A stretch of 64,000 nucleotides of DNA, taken from contig JBEEOW010000013.1 of NCBI GenBank assembly GCA_041191405.1, positions 36,280-100,279 on the forward strand, read 5' to 3'. The position numbers were made by a program, and so were the translations under genes. Under the pieces are notes generated by a model. The model made no database searches and was not told the DNA's origin. It was given only the letters and a program-made list of their open reading frames with translations. Positions within the stretch are counted from its first letter, which is position 1. Each line of letters opens with the position of its first letter. This DNA comes from JBEEOW01 sp041191405 (GTDB taxonomy: Bacteria > Bacteroidota > Bacteroidia > Cytophagales > UBA9547). This document shows, one piece after another, positions 8,575 to 17,162 of this stretch.

Positions 8575-10017
8575 ATGGAAAATACTATTAATCAAAATAA
8601 AAAAAAGTTTGAAGAATTTCTAAGGACAAAAGTTTCAAGAGATACGACAATTAAACAATATTTGAATTGGATGAACAAAATTCAAGGTTGGTTTATTGAT
8701 AAACAAATTGTTAAAAAAAATTTTAATATTTGGTATGATGTAGACGAAATATCTAAGATTCAAGACTTCCTTAATGATGAAAATAAATCAAATTGGAAAG
8801 CAACAAATAAGCCTATTAAAAATTGGATGAGTTCCCCTTGGAATGCTTGGGTTTCATTCAATTCAAATCAAGACATTATTTTTGAAGAACAAGAGGAACA
8901 AAATTCCGAAGAATTTGATATTAACTCTTTTATCAAAAATGTATCAGAAAGCGGCTTAGTGTTTTCAGAATCGCTTATTACTCGCTTTGTTTCTTCTCTT
9001 TTAACAAAGCCATTTGTACTTTTAACGGGACTGTCAGGTTCTGGAAAAACTAAAATTGCTCAAAGTTTTGTAACGTGGATTTGTGAAGATGAAAGCCAAT
9101 TTAAAATTATACCTGTTGGCGCAGATTGGACAAATAGAGAACCTTTGTTAGGTTATCCAAATGGATTAAACTCAGAAGAATATATCTCACCAGATTCAAA
9201 AGCATTAAATTTAATTATTGAGGCATCAAAATTAGAAAACAAGAACAAACCATATTTTCTAATTTTAGATGAAATGAATTTAAGCCATGTAGAAAGATAT
9301 TTTGCCGATTTTCTAAGCATAATGGAATCAGGGGATAAAATCAAACTTTATTCTGGAAGTACTCGAAAAGATTTAGAAGGTAATGATGTACCATCAGAAA
9401 TAAATTGGCCTAAAAATCTATTTATTATTGGAACAGTAAATATTGATGAAACAACTTATATGTTTAGTCCAAAAGTTTTGGATAGAGCAAATACTATCGA
9501 ATTCAGAGTAGATGTGAGCAATATTAAAAGTTTTTTCGATTTACCTACCAAAATTGATTTATCAGTTTTAGAGGGTAAAGGCTTATCAATGGCAAAAAAC
9601 TTCTTGGAAATTGCAACAGATAATACGATTGAAAAAGACCAAGAATACTCTGAAATATTAGTAAAATTCTTTAATGAATTAAAGAAAATAGGAGCTGAAT
9701 TTGGCTATAGAACAGGTTTTGAAATTCTATTATTGATAAAAAAATTAAATACAATTAGCAATGTTTCTAAAAATGAGAGTATTGACATTGCTATTATGCA
9801 AAAATTACTTCCAAAACTTCATGGCTCACGAAGTAAAACTTCGAAGGTATTAGACGCTTTGATTTTGTTATGCTTGAAAGAAGGACAAACATTTTCAATT
9901 GCAAAAAGTGATGATATTTTGTTCGAAAATATTAAATATCCAATTGCTTTTGAAAAACTGGTTAGAATGTATAAAAATGCTCTCGATAACGGATTTACAA
10001 GTTACGCCGAAGCTTAA
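8575..10017 (+). CDS. McrB-like AAA+ GTPase, restriction motor subunit
   Basis: 480 residues. The N-terminal 110 residues are variable and probably read the DNA site. The AAA+ core has Walker A LTGLSGSGKTK (about residue 145), Walker B FLILDEMNLSHVERYF (about 230) and the McrB-type sensor FIIGTVNIDETTYMFSPKVLDRANTIEF-like segment near 285. This places it with McrB and LlaJI.R1, which use GTP hydrolysis to translocate DNA together with an McrC-type nuclease. It is preceded by the methyltransferase (9-base gap) and followed by the nuclease (3-base gap), so all are one operon. It differs from E. coli McrB in lacking a recognisable methyl-binding domain, in line with a modification-blocked rather than modification-dependent enzyme. 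Confidence 0.88.
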   Translation: MENTINQNKKKFEEFLRTKVSRDTTIKQYLNWMNKIQGWFIDKQIVKKNFNIWYDVDEISKIQDFLNDENKSNWKATNKPIKNWMSSPWNAWVSFNSNQDIIFEEQEEQNSEEFDINSFIKNVSESGLVFSESLITRFVSSLLTKPFVLLTGLSGSGKTKIAQSFVTWICEDESQFKIIPVGADWTNREPLLGYPNGLNSEEYISPDSKALNLIIEASKLENKNKPYFLILDEMNLSHVERYFADFLSIMESGDKIKLYSGSTRKDLEGNDVPSEINWPKNLFIIGTVNIDETTYMFSPKVLDRANTIEFRVDVSNIKSFFDLPTKIDLSVLEGKGLSMAKNFLEIATDNTIEKDQEYSEILVKFFNELKKIGAEFGYRTGFEILLLIKKLNTISNVSKNESIDIAIMQKLLPKLHGSRSKTSKVLDALILLCLKEGQTFSIAKSDDILFENIKYPIAFEKLVRMYKNALDNGFTSYAEA

Positions 10018-10020
10018 TTT

Positions 10021-12366
10021 ATGCAACATGAATTTTTACAAATACCGTTAGACTCATTAGAATCTGATTTAGTACTTACTATTTATCCTGAAGGAAATTC
10101 AGAATTTAGGGAAATTGACATTTTTGAAGCAGAACAATTTTCTGAAAGTAAATTTCAGATTTTAGAAGGTAATTGCTATGAATATCACTTTAATAATGAT
10201 AAATATCAATTATGTGCAAGTATTTCAGGCATAGTAATTCCTTCTAAAAGACATGCTTCTTCTGGCAGAATTGTACCCAACATTTATGTTGGTACATTAA
10301 CTTTAGAAATTCTTGAAACCACCAATAATGCAACAGTTTCAAAACTTAATTTAGAAGTTTTAGCTACCAAATTTAATCAAGAATTAGATAAGAGTTATAG
10401 AGAAAATTATCGGTTTATGTTGGAAGATATCACCGATAAATGCACAGAATTGTTAATGCAAATAAACTCACCAGTTCATCAAACCTTTGAAATTGATTTT
10501 GAATCTAATCAAAACACAATTTATCAACGATTTTGCTTTGTTCAATCTATATTAAATAATTCTGATTTTTTAGAATCAGTTCAAAAAGTAATAAGTAATC
10601 CTAAAACAAACTGGGATGAAGAAATCGAAGTTATTGATATTAGAAAGATTAGAAAAATTTCAAATCATACTCTTCGTCAAATAATTGCAGGGACAAATCG
10701 TACAACTTTACCTGAAAATCATTTACTACACAAATCAAATATACAATCTGTTCCACTTAAAATTAATGGTTATCGTAAAATAGAATCATTAGATACCCAG
10801 GAAAATAGATTCATAAAACATGTTTTAGAAATTTTTAAAAAATTCAGTGAAGACTGTTTAGCTATTTTTCAAAATAAACAAATGTCAAAACCTATTCAAG
10901 AAGCTCAATATTTAATTGACAAACTTGAACAACAATTAAATCATCCATTTTTCCAAAACATAAACCCACCTACCTCATTAAAATTAAATAGCCCAGTTTT
11001 GCAAAAAAGAAGTGGATATAGAGAAATTTTAAACAGATGGTTACAATTCGATTTAGCTTCTAAACTGATTTGGAAAGGAGGAGATGATGTTTACAATGCT
11101 GGTAAAAAGGATATTGCTTCATTGTATGAATATTGGCTATTTTTTACATTGTATGATTTAGTAAAAGATAAATTTAATATTCAAACTATTCATTATGACG
11201 AACAAGCCTACAAACATTTAATTGTTCCAACAAATGACGGATTAAATGTAATGGTAAAGTCGGGAAAACATACCGCTTTAGAAGGTGTTTTTACTAAAAG
11301 AAATAGAGATTTAAAAATTAAGTTTTCCTATAATCGAACATTTAAAGGAGGTATCAATTATTCAGAAGCCAAAAGTGGTAGTTGGACAGCTCCATTACGT
11401 CCTGATTATACGCTAACTATTTGGTCGAACACATTTACAGAAAAAGAAGCTGAAGCAAATGAATCGATTGTTCATATTCATTTTGATGCAAAATATAAAA
11501 TAACAAATTTTTATCAGTCAGTACATTCAAATCTTGATGGAATAGATTTAGAGCAAACATTAAATCAAGAAGAATTAGATGAAAGAAAAGGGACTTACAA
11601 AAATGTAGATTTATTGAAAATGCATGCTTACAAAGATGCAATAAGACGTTCTGGCGGTGCTTACATTTTATATCCTGGAGCCAAAGAAAAACCATTTAGA
11701 GGATTTCACGAAATCATTCCAGGTTTGGGAGCATTTTCCGTAAATCCTTCATCAAATAATGAAGAAATTAACGAATTATCAAAGTTTATAGATTTAATTA
11801 TAGACCATTTATTAGACAGAACATCTCAAAGGGAAAAACTATCAAACGAAACGTTTAGAATTTTTAAAGAGCCAAAATCTGATAATGAAATGCTACATGA
11901 GTCTTTCCCTGAATATATTGGAAAAGAAAAAATTAATCCTGATAATACATTTGTCATGGTTGGATTTTACAAATCAAAAGAACAGTTAGACTGGATTTTA
12001 AAAAACAATTTATATAATTTTAGAACAGGAACAGATAAAGGTTCGTTGCCTTTATCAAATGAAAATATAAATGCAAAATATTTAATTTTACATGGTCCAG
12101 ATGAATTAATTACCAATAAAATATTTCAACTTAAAAATACTGGTCCAAAAATATTTTCACAAAATGATTTAATTAAGAAAAGATATCCCAACCCCAAAGG
12201 TGAATTATACTTGGTATATGAAATTGATAAAAACGTAAATTCCGAATTTATCAATCAATCAATTGATATTCGAAAATTAGCAAAATTTGAAAGTCATAGA
12301 AATTCGCCAAAACCATTTAGTGTAACATTAACTGAAATTTTAAAAGCAAAAATTATTGAATCATGA
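10021..12366 (+). CDS. DUF2357/McrC-like PD-(D/E)XK restriction nuclease
   Basis: 781 residues. The N-terminal half matches the DUF2357 type of McrC-related proteins, including LLHKSNIQSVP and the RFIKHVLEIF segment. A PD-(D/E)XK nuclease core follows, with RPDYTLTIW at about residue 460 and HIHFDAKYK about 30 residues later (P-D ... D-A-K). The last 180 residues hold a separate mixed domain (VMVGFYKSKEQLDWI...) that resembles a small nucleic-acid-binding or EVE/ASCH-like add-on, not firmly assigned. It is the probable cutting subunit working with the McrB-like GTPase, as in LlaJI.R2. The stop overlaps the next ATG by 4 bases. Confidence 0.85.
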   Translation: MQHEFLQIPLDSLESDLVLTIYPEGNSEFREIDIFEAEQFSESKFQILEGNCYEYHFNNDKYQLCASISGIVIPSKRHASSGRIVPNIYVGTLTLEILETTNNATVSKLNLEVLATKFNQELDKSYRENYRFMLEDITDKCTELLMQINSPVHQTFEIDFESNQNTIYQRFCFVQSILNNSDFLESVQKVISNPKTNWDEEIEVIDIRKIRKISNHTLRQIIAGTNRTTLPENHLLHKSNIQSVPLKINGYRKIESLDTQENRFIKHVLEIFKKFSEDCLAIFQNKQMSKPIQEAQYLIDKLEQQLNHPFFQNINPPTSLKLNSPVLQKRSGYREILNRWLQFDLASKLIWKGGDDVYNAGKKDIASLYEYWLFFTLYDLVKDKFNIQTIHYDEQAYKHLIVPTNDGLNVMVKSGKHTALEGVFTKRNRDLKIKFSYNRTFKGGINYSEAKSGSWTAPLRPDYTLTIWSNTFTEKEAEANESIVHIHFDAKYKITNFYQSVHSNLDGIDLEQTLNQEELDERKGTYKNVDLLKMHAYKDAIRRSGGAYILYPGAKEKPFRGFHEIIPGLGAFSVNPSSNNEEINELSKFIDLIIDHLLDRTSQREKLSNETFRIFKEPKSDNEMLHESFPEYIGKEKINPDNTFVMVGFYKSKEQLDWILKNNLYNFRTGTDKGSLPLSNENINAKYLILHGPDELITNKIFQLKNTGPKIFSQNDLIKKRYPNPKGELYLVYEIDKNVNSEFINQSIDIRKLAKFESHRNSPKPFSVTLTEILKAKIIES

Positions 12367-12704
12367 TACAAAATTTCTGGATTAAAGACCATACTCGAAG
12401 TGAAGTTATTACAAAAACTCAAATTCCCAACAAAAACAACTTTGAGATATTCGCTTGTTATTTCAATTTTATGGATGAAAAGGGATTGTCAGTTCATTTT
12501 ACTAAAAAAACGAAAATTGCAACAGATAAACTTTTTACAAAAAACAATTTCCAATACTTCATTTTCGAACATGATAACGTAAAGGAATTATTAATTTTAC
12601 CAAATGAAAACCTTGTTGAATACACAGAAAAAGTAATTTCAAAAATTGATATTTGTAAATCCAACGAAGAGGTTTTACAACTTATGATTAATGAAATGAA
12701 TTAA
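12363..12704 (+). CDS. Small unknown protein of the defence operon
   Basis: 113 residues, starting in an ATGA overlap with the nuclease gene, so it is coupled to it. No family is recognised. It is a mixed alpha/beta, lysine- and asparagine-rich soluble protein without signal or membrane segments (SVHFTKKTKIATDKLF..., then a helical C-terminus SNEEVLQLMINEMN). Its frame is the same as that of the following AIPR gene, separated by a single TAA at 12702, so it might be an accessory subunit, a remnant of a larger protein, or the start of a fusion broken by a stop codon. Confidence 0.6.
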   Translation: MIQNFWIKDHTRSEVITKTQIPNKNNFEIFACYFNFMDEKGLSVHFTKKTKIATDKLFTKNNFQYFIFEHDNVKELLILPNENLVEYTEKVISKIDICKSNEEVLQLMINEMN

Positions 12705-14032
12705 AACTCCGATGTTTCCTCCCTTGTATATTCAGACGGAGAAGGTGCAAGTTTTGAAGATAAATTTACTGAATATTGTATTGAAATATTAGATTCAATA
12801 GGCAAGTCTGAAGGTGGTAGAGTTTTATCATATATCCAACCTGATTCACAAGGAAGAATAGATTGGAAATTGAATGGATATTGTTTAAAAGATGAATATA
12901 GAGATGCATCAAATAAATTATTTTTTGAGAGTTTAGATTTATATATCACCTATTTCAATCCAAATTCTTATGAATATAATATTACAAAAGATGATTTTAA
13001 TAAGTCAATCAACCAATTAAAAAAATTTATCAATGCAGCACTAAAAGGGCATATTGATTATATTGACCCATCTCATGTTGAATTGAATGAACTATTAAAA
13101 ATAATATCAAAACAAAAAACTGATTTTGATAGAATTAACTTATACCTTTTTATAAATGGTAACTCAAATCACGATTTAGAAAAAATTACTATTAAAGGAT
13201 TCGAAGACTTGGATATTTTTGTTCATGTTTGGGATATTACTCGTTTTTTTAAAATTTATGAATAATCTAGTAATAGAGAACCAATTGAAATTGATATACA
13301 AGATTTACTCAATGGAGAAAATATAGGTATTCAATGCTTACAAATGCCCAATACTAATGAATTATATGAGTGTTATTTAGCATTAATGCCAGGTTCTGCT
13401 TTAGCGAAATTATACAAAGAACATTCTAGTGAGTTATTAGAAAGTAATGTTAGAGCTTTTTTAGGACAAACAGGTAAATACAACAAAGGGATTAGAGATA
13501 CAATAAGAGAAAAACCTGAAATGTTTTTACCATATAACAATGGAATTACAGCAACTGCTGAAAACGTAGAAACAATCATTTCCAATAATCAATTGTATTT
13601 GACCAAATTGTTAGATTTTCAGATTGTTAACGGTGGACAAACTACAGCTTCACTTTATCATACACAGAAGAAATACAAAGATGCTGATTTGAGTAAAGTA
13701 TTTGTCCAGATGAAGCTTACCGTAATAAAAAACGTAGAGCAAAAAAACATAGAAGTACCCAATATTGCTAGATTTGCAAATAGTCAAAATAAAGTAACAG
13801 ATCTTGATTTATCATCAAACAATCCATTTTTTGTTCAATTAGAATCTTTATCAAGAAAAAAATATGTAGTAGATCCTAACAATAGAAATCCTTTAGATTT
13901 GTCTCATATAACAAAACCAAGAAATGATTATTACTCAAAACGAAAGACGGTAAATGACCGCCTTCCTGTTAAGAGTCGAGTCTAGATTGGGTTCAGTAAA
14001 ATTATAAAATTTCTTTAGATATTTGAAAAATT

Positions 14033-14177
14033 AACAACGGTAAAGGAGCACTAATAAGGTTTCGAGGCTAATGACCTATGAGTCGATTCTGTCCTTTACC
14101 GTTTGTTTTAAATCTTTGGCATCAAATAGAAATTAGAGTTCCGAGGCTCATTAGCAAGGTATTGATGGTGATTTAAA
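14033..14177 (+). ncRNA. Candidate IS110 bridge RNA (two guide-loop stems)
   Basis: Two stem-loops fill the leader. Stem 1 pairs AACGGTAAAGGA (14036-14047) with TCCTTTACCGTT (14092-14103) and encloses a 44-base loop, the place of a target-binding loop. Stem 2 pairs TTTAAATC (14107-14114) with GATTTAAA (14170-14177) and, after an internal loop, CATCAA (14120-14125) with TTGATG (14162-14167), enclosing a 36-base loop. That loop starts with ATAGAAAT, the bases present at both element boundaries, as expected for a donor guide. Both loops hold a shared CGAGGCT. The fold is read by eye; the exact RNA ends are not known. Confidence 0.6.
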
Positions 14178-14221
14178 ACTTGTTAATTGGTTTATGTTAA
14201 ACTATTTAACGGTACAAATTT

Positions 14222-15220
14222 ATGAAATTTATTTATTACATTGGTTGTGATGTGTCAAAAAATGAATTAGACTTTGCTGTTTACAATGGGAACAAGTTTG
14301 TTTTACATCGTAAAATCAAAAATGACACAAAATCTATTGATAAATTCTTCAAAGAATTGCTGGAATTACCTGATTTTGAATTGTCTAATACTGTTGTTTG
14401 CATGGAACATACAGGTATTTATAACAATCCACTTTTGGAGTATTTACATAAAATGGATGGAAATATTTGTTTAGAATCTGCTTTACAAATCAAAAATTCA
14501 CAAGGAAGTGTTAGAGGTAAAAATGACAAAATTGATTCGATAAGAATTGCTCAGTATGCTTATACTTTCAGAGAAAAACTACAACTATGGAAGCCAAAAA
14601 GAGAAGTAATTCAGCGACTTGCAAGATACACCAGAGATAGAGATAGACTTATTTCTGTAAAAAAAATGATACTAGTGCCTTTAAAAGAATGTGTAAATTT
14701 TGTGATAGATAAAATTCAAAATGAAAGTGAAAGTTTCTTTGAAGCTACTCTAAAATCTATAGAAGAAGATTTACTAAAAATTGAAAAAGCCATTCAAGAT
14801 GTAATAAAATCTGATGATGAATTAAGTAGATTATTTGGCTTAATTACATCAGTACAAGGAATTGGGGCTGTTACTGCTATTGGAATAATTGTCACGACCA
14901 ATGAATTTAAAGACATTAATGATCCAAGGAAATATGCTTGTTATGCAGGAGTAGCACCTTTTGTTAGAGAATCTGGCATATTTAGAGGCAAAGGACGAGT
15001 CTCAAAAATGGCAAATATGAACATGAAATCTTTAATTCACATGGCATCACTTGTTGCAGTAAGGTTTAGTGACGATTTAAAAAGATATTACGAACGAAAA
15101 ACACAAGATGAGAAAAAGAATAAGATGTCTGTATTAAATGCTGTTCGTAATAAACTTATTCATCGAGTATTTGCTTGTGTTAATCAAAACAGAAAATATG
15201 AAAAAAACTATACTGCTTAG
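14222..15220 (+). CDS. IS110-family transposase (DEDD recombinase)
   Basis: 332 residues. The N-terminal RuvC-like DEDD domain shows Asp10 (GCDVSK), Glu62 (CMEHTG), and Asp102 and Asp105 (GKNDKIDSIRIAQ), spaced as in IS621. A coiled-coil linker spans about 160-200. The C-terminal Transposase_20 domain has SVQGIGAVTAIGII and KYACYAGVAPFVRESG, then KGRVSKMAN with Ser261 as the likely nucleophile. Such enzymes work with a bridge RNA that pairs with target and donor DNA. All catalytic residues are present, so the enzyme is probably active. The long untranslated leader in front and the host gene on both sides fit a recent insertion. Confidence 0.95.
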   Translation: MKFIYYIGCDVSKNELDFAVYNGNKFVLHRKIKNDTKSIDKFFKELLELPDFELSNTVVCMEHTGIYNNPLLEYLHKMDGNICLESALQIKNSQGSVRGKNDKIDSIRIAQYAYTFREKLQLWKPKREVIQRLARYTRDRDRLISVKKMILVPLKECVNFVIDKIQNESESFFEATLKSIEEDLLKIEKAIQDVIKSDDELSRLFGLITSVQGIGAVTAIGIIVTTNEFKDINDPRKYACYAGVAPFVRESGIFRGKGRVSKMANMNMKSLIHMASLVAVRFSDDLKRYYERKTQDEKKNKMSVLNAVRNKLIHRVFACVNQNRKYEKNYTA

Positions 15221-16453
15221 CTTGTTTTAATCATAGAAATCTATCTACTTTATGGTTTTTTGAACGTGCAAGTGGTCAATATAAAGAATCATTGAACAAA
15301 ATTGCATCTCCAGCACAACAAAAGAAATTTAAGGAACAGAATCCAACAAATCAAAAATTCTTAAAATCAGATGTTGCAAAATTTATAAATATTTGGGAGC
15401 AAGAACCACATTTAGTATCTAGGGGTGCTCAGAAAAACTTTATTGAATACACAAAAAAAACAAATGAGTTAGTAAAGAAAAATTTGTTACCTGGTGAACA
15501 TTTCTATCAAAAATTAATAGCAAATGCCATTTTATTTAAATGCACTGATTCTCTATTTGGCAGAAAAAATATTGATGCTATTGGAGATACAAACCTTAAA
15601 TCCTTTGTTGTAGCATATTCACTTGCCTACTTTCACTTTCTTACTGACAATAGAGTTGATTTATGGAAAATATATGAAGTACAAAAAGTAGACATATCAA
15701 TTCAAGAAGAACTTAAAAAAATATTGTTATTTGTTTATAATTCATTATCAAAATCAGCATCAAATACACTTTTTTCTGAATTTGTAAAAAGAAAAAGTAC
15801 TTGGGACAACTTAAAAGAAGCAAGTTATACTATTGATTTACTAAAAATAGAATCTCAACTTGTTTCAAAAGAAGAATCAATTGCTAGAGAAAAAGAAAAA
15901 GAAACTTTAGAAAATCAAATTGATGACACTTTATTTATAATAAGTGAAATTAAAAAACAAGGACTTAAATTTTGGGACGGATTAAGAATTTATGTTGATA
16001 AAAATCCAATTGAAAAATTAAACTACCATTCAGTATTTGATTTATTAAAGAAAATAAAAGAGAATAAAAACTTCTCTGCTATTGATATTGAAACAGGAAA
16101 AAGAGGTTTAAATTTAATAGAATCAAACCAAAACCTTTTTGAAGAAATTAGAAATCTTTCGAAACTCGATGATGTAGAAAATTATGATATAAAAGAAATA
16201 TATGATAGGGTAAAAAGAATTACTAAAGATGATTGGAAAAAAATTATAGATGTTGGTAGTCAAACTAAAATATTTACAAATTTAGAGTTATCTAATATTA
16301 AGTCAGTCCAATTTTCAATTTCAAAAAAAGAAAACCCCAAAGAGCAAGCTTTATATCAAGCATTTCTATCAATAAAAAAACTAAAGAAATTTGGTTTTGA
16401 GATATAAAGATTCTAAATACTAAAAATTTATTAGCTTAATTATCTTTCAACCA

Positions 16454-16700
16454 ATGGAAAACACAAATTCTGAATTTATCATATTCAAAACCGAAGATGA
16501 AAAAAATTTCGGTTTATGTTCGTATGAATGATGAAACAGTTTGGCTTACTCAAGACCAATTGGCTACCTTATTTGACAAAGCAAAATCTACTATAAGTGA
16601 ACACATTAAACATATTTTTGAAGAAAAAGAATTAGATGAAAATTCAGTTGTTCGGAAATTCCGAACAACTGCCTCATACGCCAAAAATCTTAAACTTTAA
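16454..16700 (+). pseudogene. RhuM-family protein, frameshifted N-terminal fragment
   Basis: From the ATG at 16454 the frame reads ENTNSEFIIFKTEDE, then shifts at a run of seven A residues (16500-16506). In the next frame the family text continues: ISVYVRMNDETVWLTQDQLATLF, TISEHIKHIFEEKELDENSVVRKFRTTAS. Removing one A restores a single frame. The piece then stops after about 80 codons, whereas RhuM proteins have about 330, so the C-terminal half is lost. RhuM proteins are found in pathogenicity and defence islands, with unclear function. This one is a remnant. Confidence 0.8.
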
Positions 16701-16708
16701 ACCCAAAA

Positions 16709-17089
16709 ATGAACCACTACATTTCCCAATTAATTGAAGATTTACAATCAGCTCATCGAAAGGAACAAAATGTTAAACCTACTTCCCAAGAAGAAACATT
16801 TGAATCTTATATAGCAGAGGTTGAGCGATTTATCAGTGGCGTAGATTTTGAATCTATTAGTTCTATATTAGGTTTAGAAGAATTTCAGTTCCCTCCTATT
16901 GAGCGCCTAAGTGATGAACAAATGTTAAAAGTAATTTCAGCATTTGAAGCTAGTTTAGCCAGCTGGAATGTATGCTTAGATATGCCAGAAAACATTGCAA
17001 TACCAATGAATTTAAAATTGGGAAAACATCATTACTTACTAATCAGTGGGGGAATTTTAAGTATAAAGAATATGAAAATTTTAGTTTAG
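16709..17089 (+). CDS. Small conserved Bacteroidota protein, possibly frameshifted
   Basis: 126 residues opening with NHYISQLIEDLQSAHRKE, then an acidic helical region with FQFPPIERLSDEQM and ASLASWNVCLDMPENI. This pattern is known from small hypothetical proteins of Bacteroidota; no function is assigned. The last 25 residues lose the family character. In the adjacent frame the sequence reads LLTNQWGNFKYKEYENFSLEKC up to a stop at about 17109, which looks more like a natural end, so a frameshift near 17000-17030 is possible. It lies between the RhuM remnant and the convergent hip genes. Confidence 0.55.
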   Translation: MNHYISQLIEDLQSAHRKEQNVKPTSQEETFESYIAEVERFISGVDFESISSILGLEEFQFPPIERLSDEQMLKVISAFEASLASWNVCLDMPENIAIPMNLKLGKHHYLLISGGILSIKNMKILV

Positions 17090-17162
17090 AAAAGTGTATA
17101 GAAGTATGATTATTCAGTATTTATGAAGCTGAAATTAATATATTCTCAAATATCATTAAATT

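Larger units (their letters stand above)
13891..15241 (+). mobile_element. IS110-family insertion sequence, complete
   Basis: About 1351 bp, inserted in the AIPR gene. The boundaries are read by restoring the host frame: ATAGAAATC occurs at the left target side (13882-13890) and again at the right end (15233-15241), so each edge is uncertain by up to 9 bases. There are no terminal inverted repeats, as expected for IS110. The element has a 330-base leader before the transposase and only about 21 bases after it, the layout of the IS110 subgroup that carries its guide RNA in the left end. It appears intact. Confidence 0.88.
12705..16407 (+). pseudogene. AIPR (abortive infection phage resistance) gene, disrupted
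   Basis: The remains form one reading frame, 12705-13889 plus 15241-16407, about 780 codons. The N-terminal part (ASFEDKFTEYCIEIL ... LFFESLDLYITYFN) and the core (YNNGITATAENVE, FQIVNGGQTTASLYH) are typical of AIPR proteins, and the part after the insertion begins STLWFFERASGQYKESLNK, again typical. Three lesions are seen: no start codon in frame after the TAA at 12702, an in-frame TAA at 13263-13265, and an IS110 element after codon AAT at 13887-13889. Joining the flanks restores the frame exactly (PNNRN then LSTLWFF). Two pieces keep open frames (13344-13985 runs into the element; 15292-16407 has a TTG). AIPR proteins act in phage abortive infection next to restriction systems; this copy is very likely dead. 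Confidence 0.85.

Noticed and set aside
8396..8623. 75-codon frame over the end of the methyltransferase
   Set aside because: It was tested as a possible carrier of motif X after a frameshift, but contains no G-N-x-x-P pattern and is a shadow of the genes around it.
12701..12949. Minus-strand frame over the AIPR start
   Set aside because: The plus frame carries clear AIPR sequence; the minus frame is a shadow.
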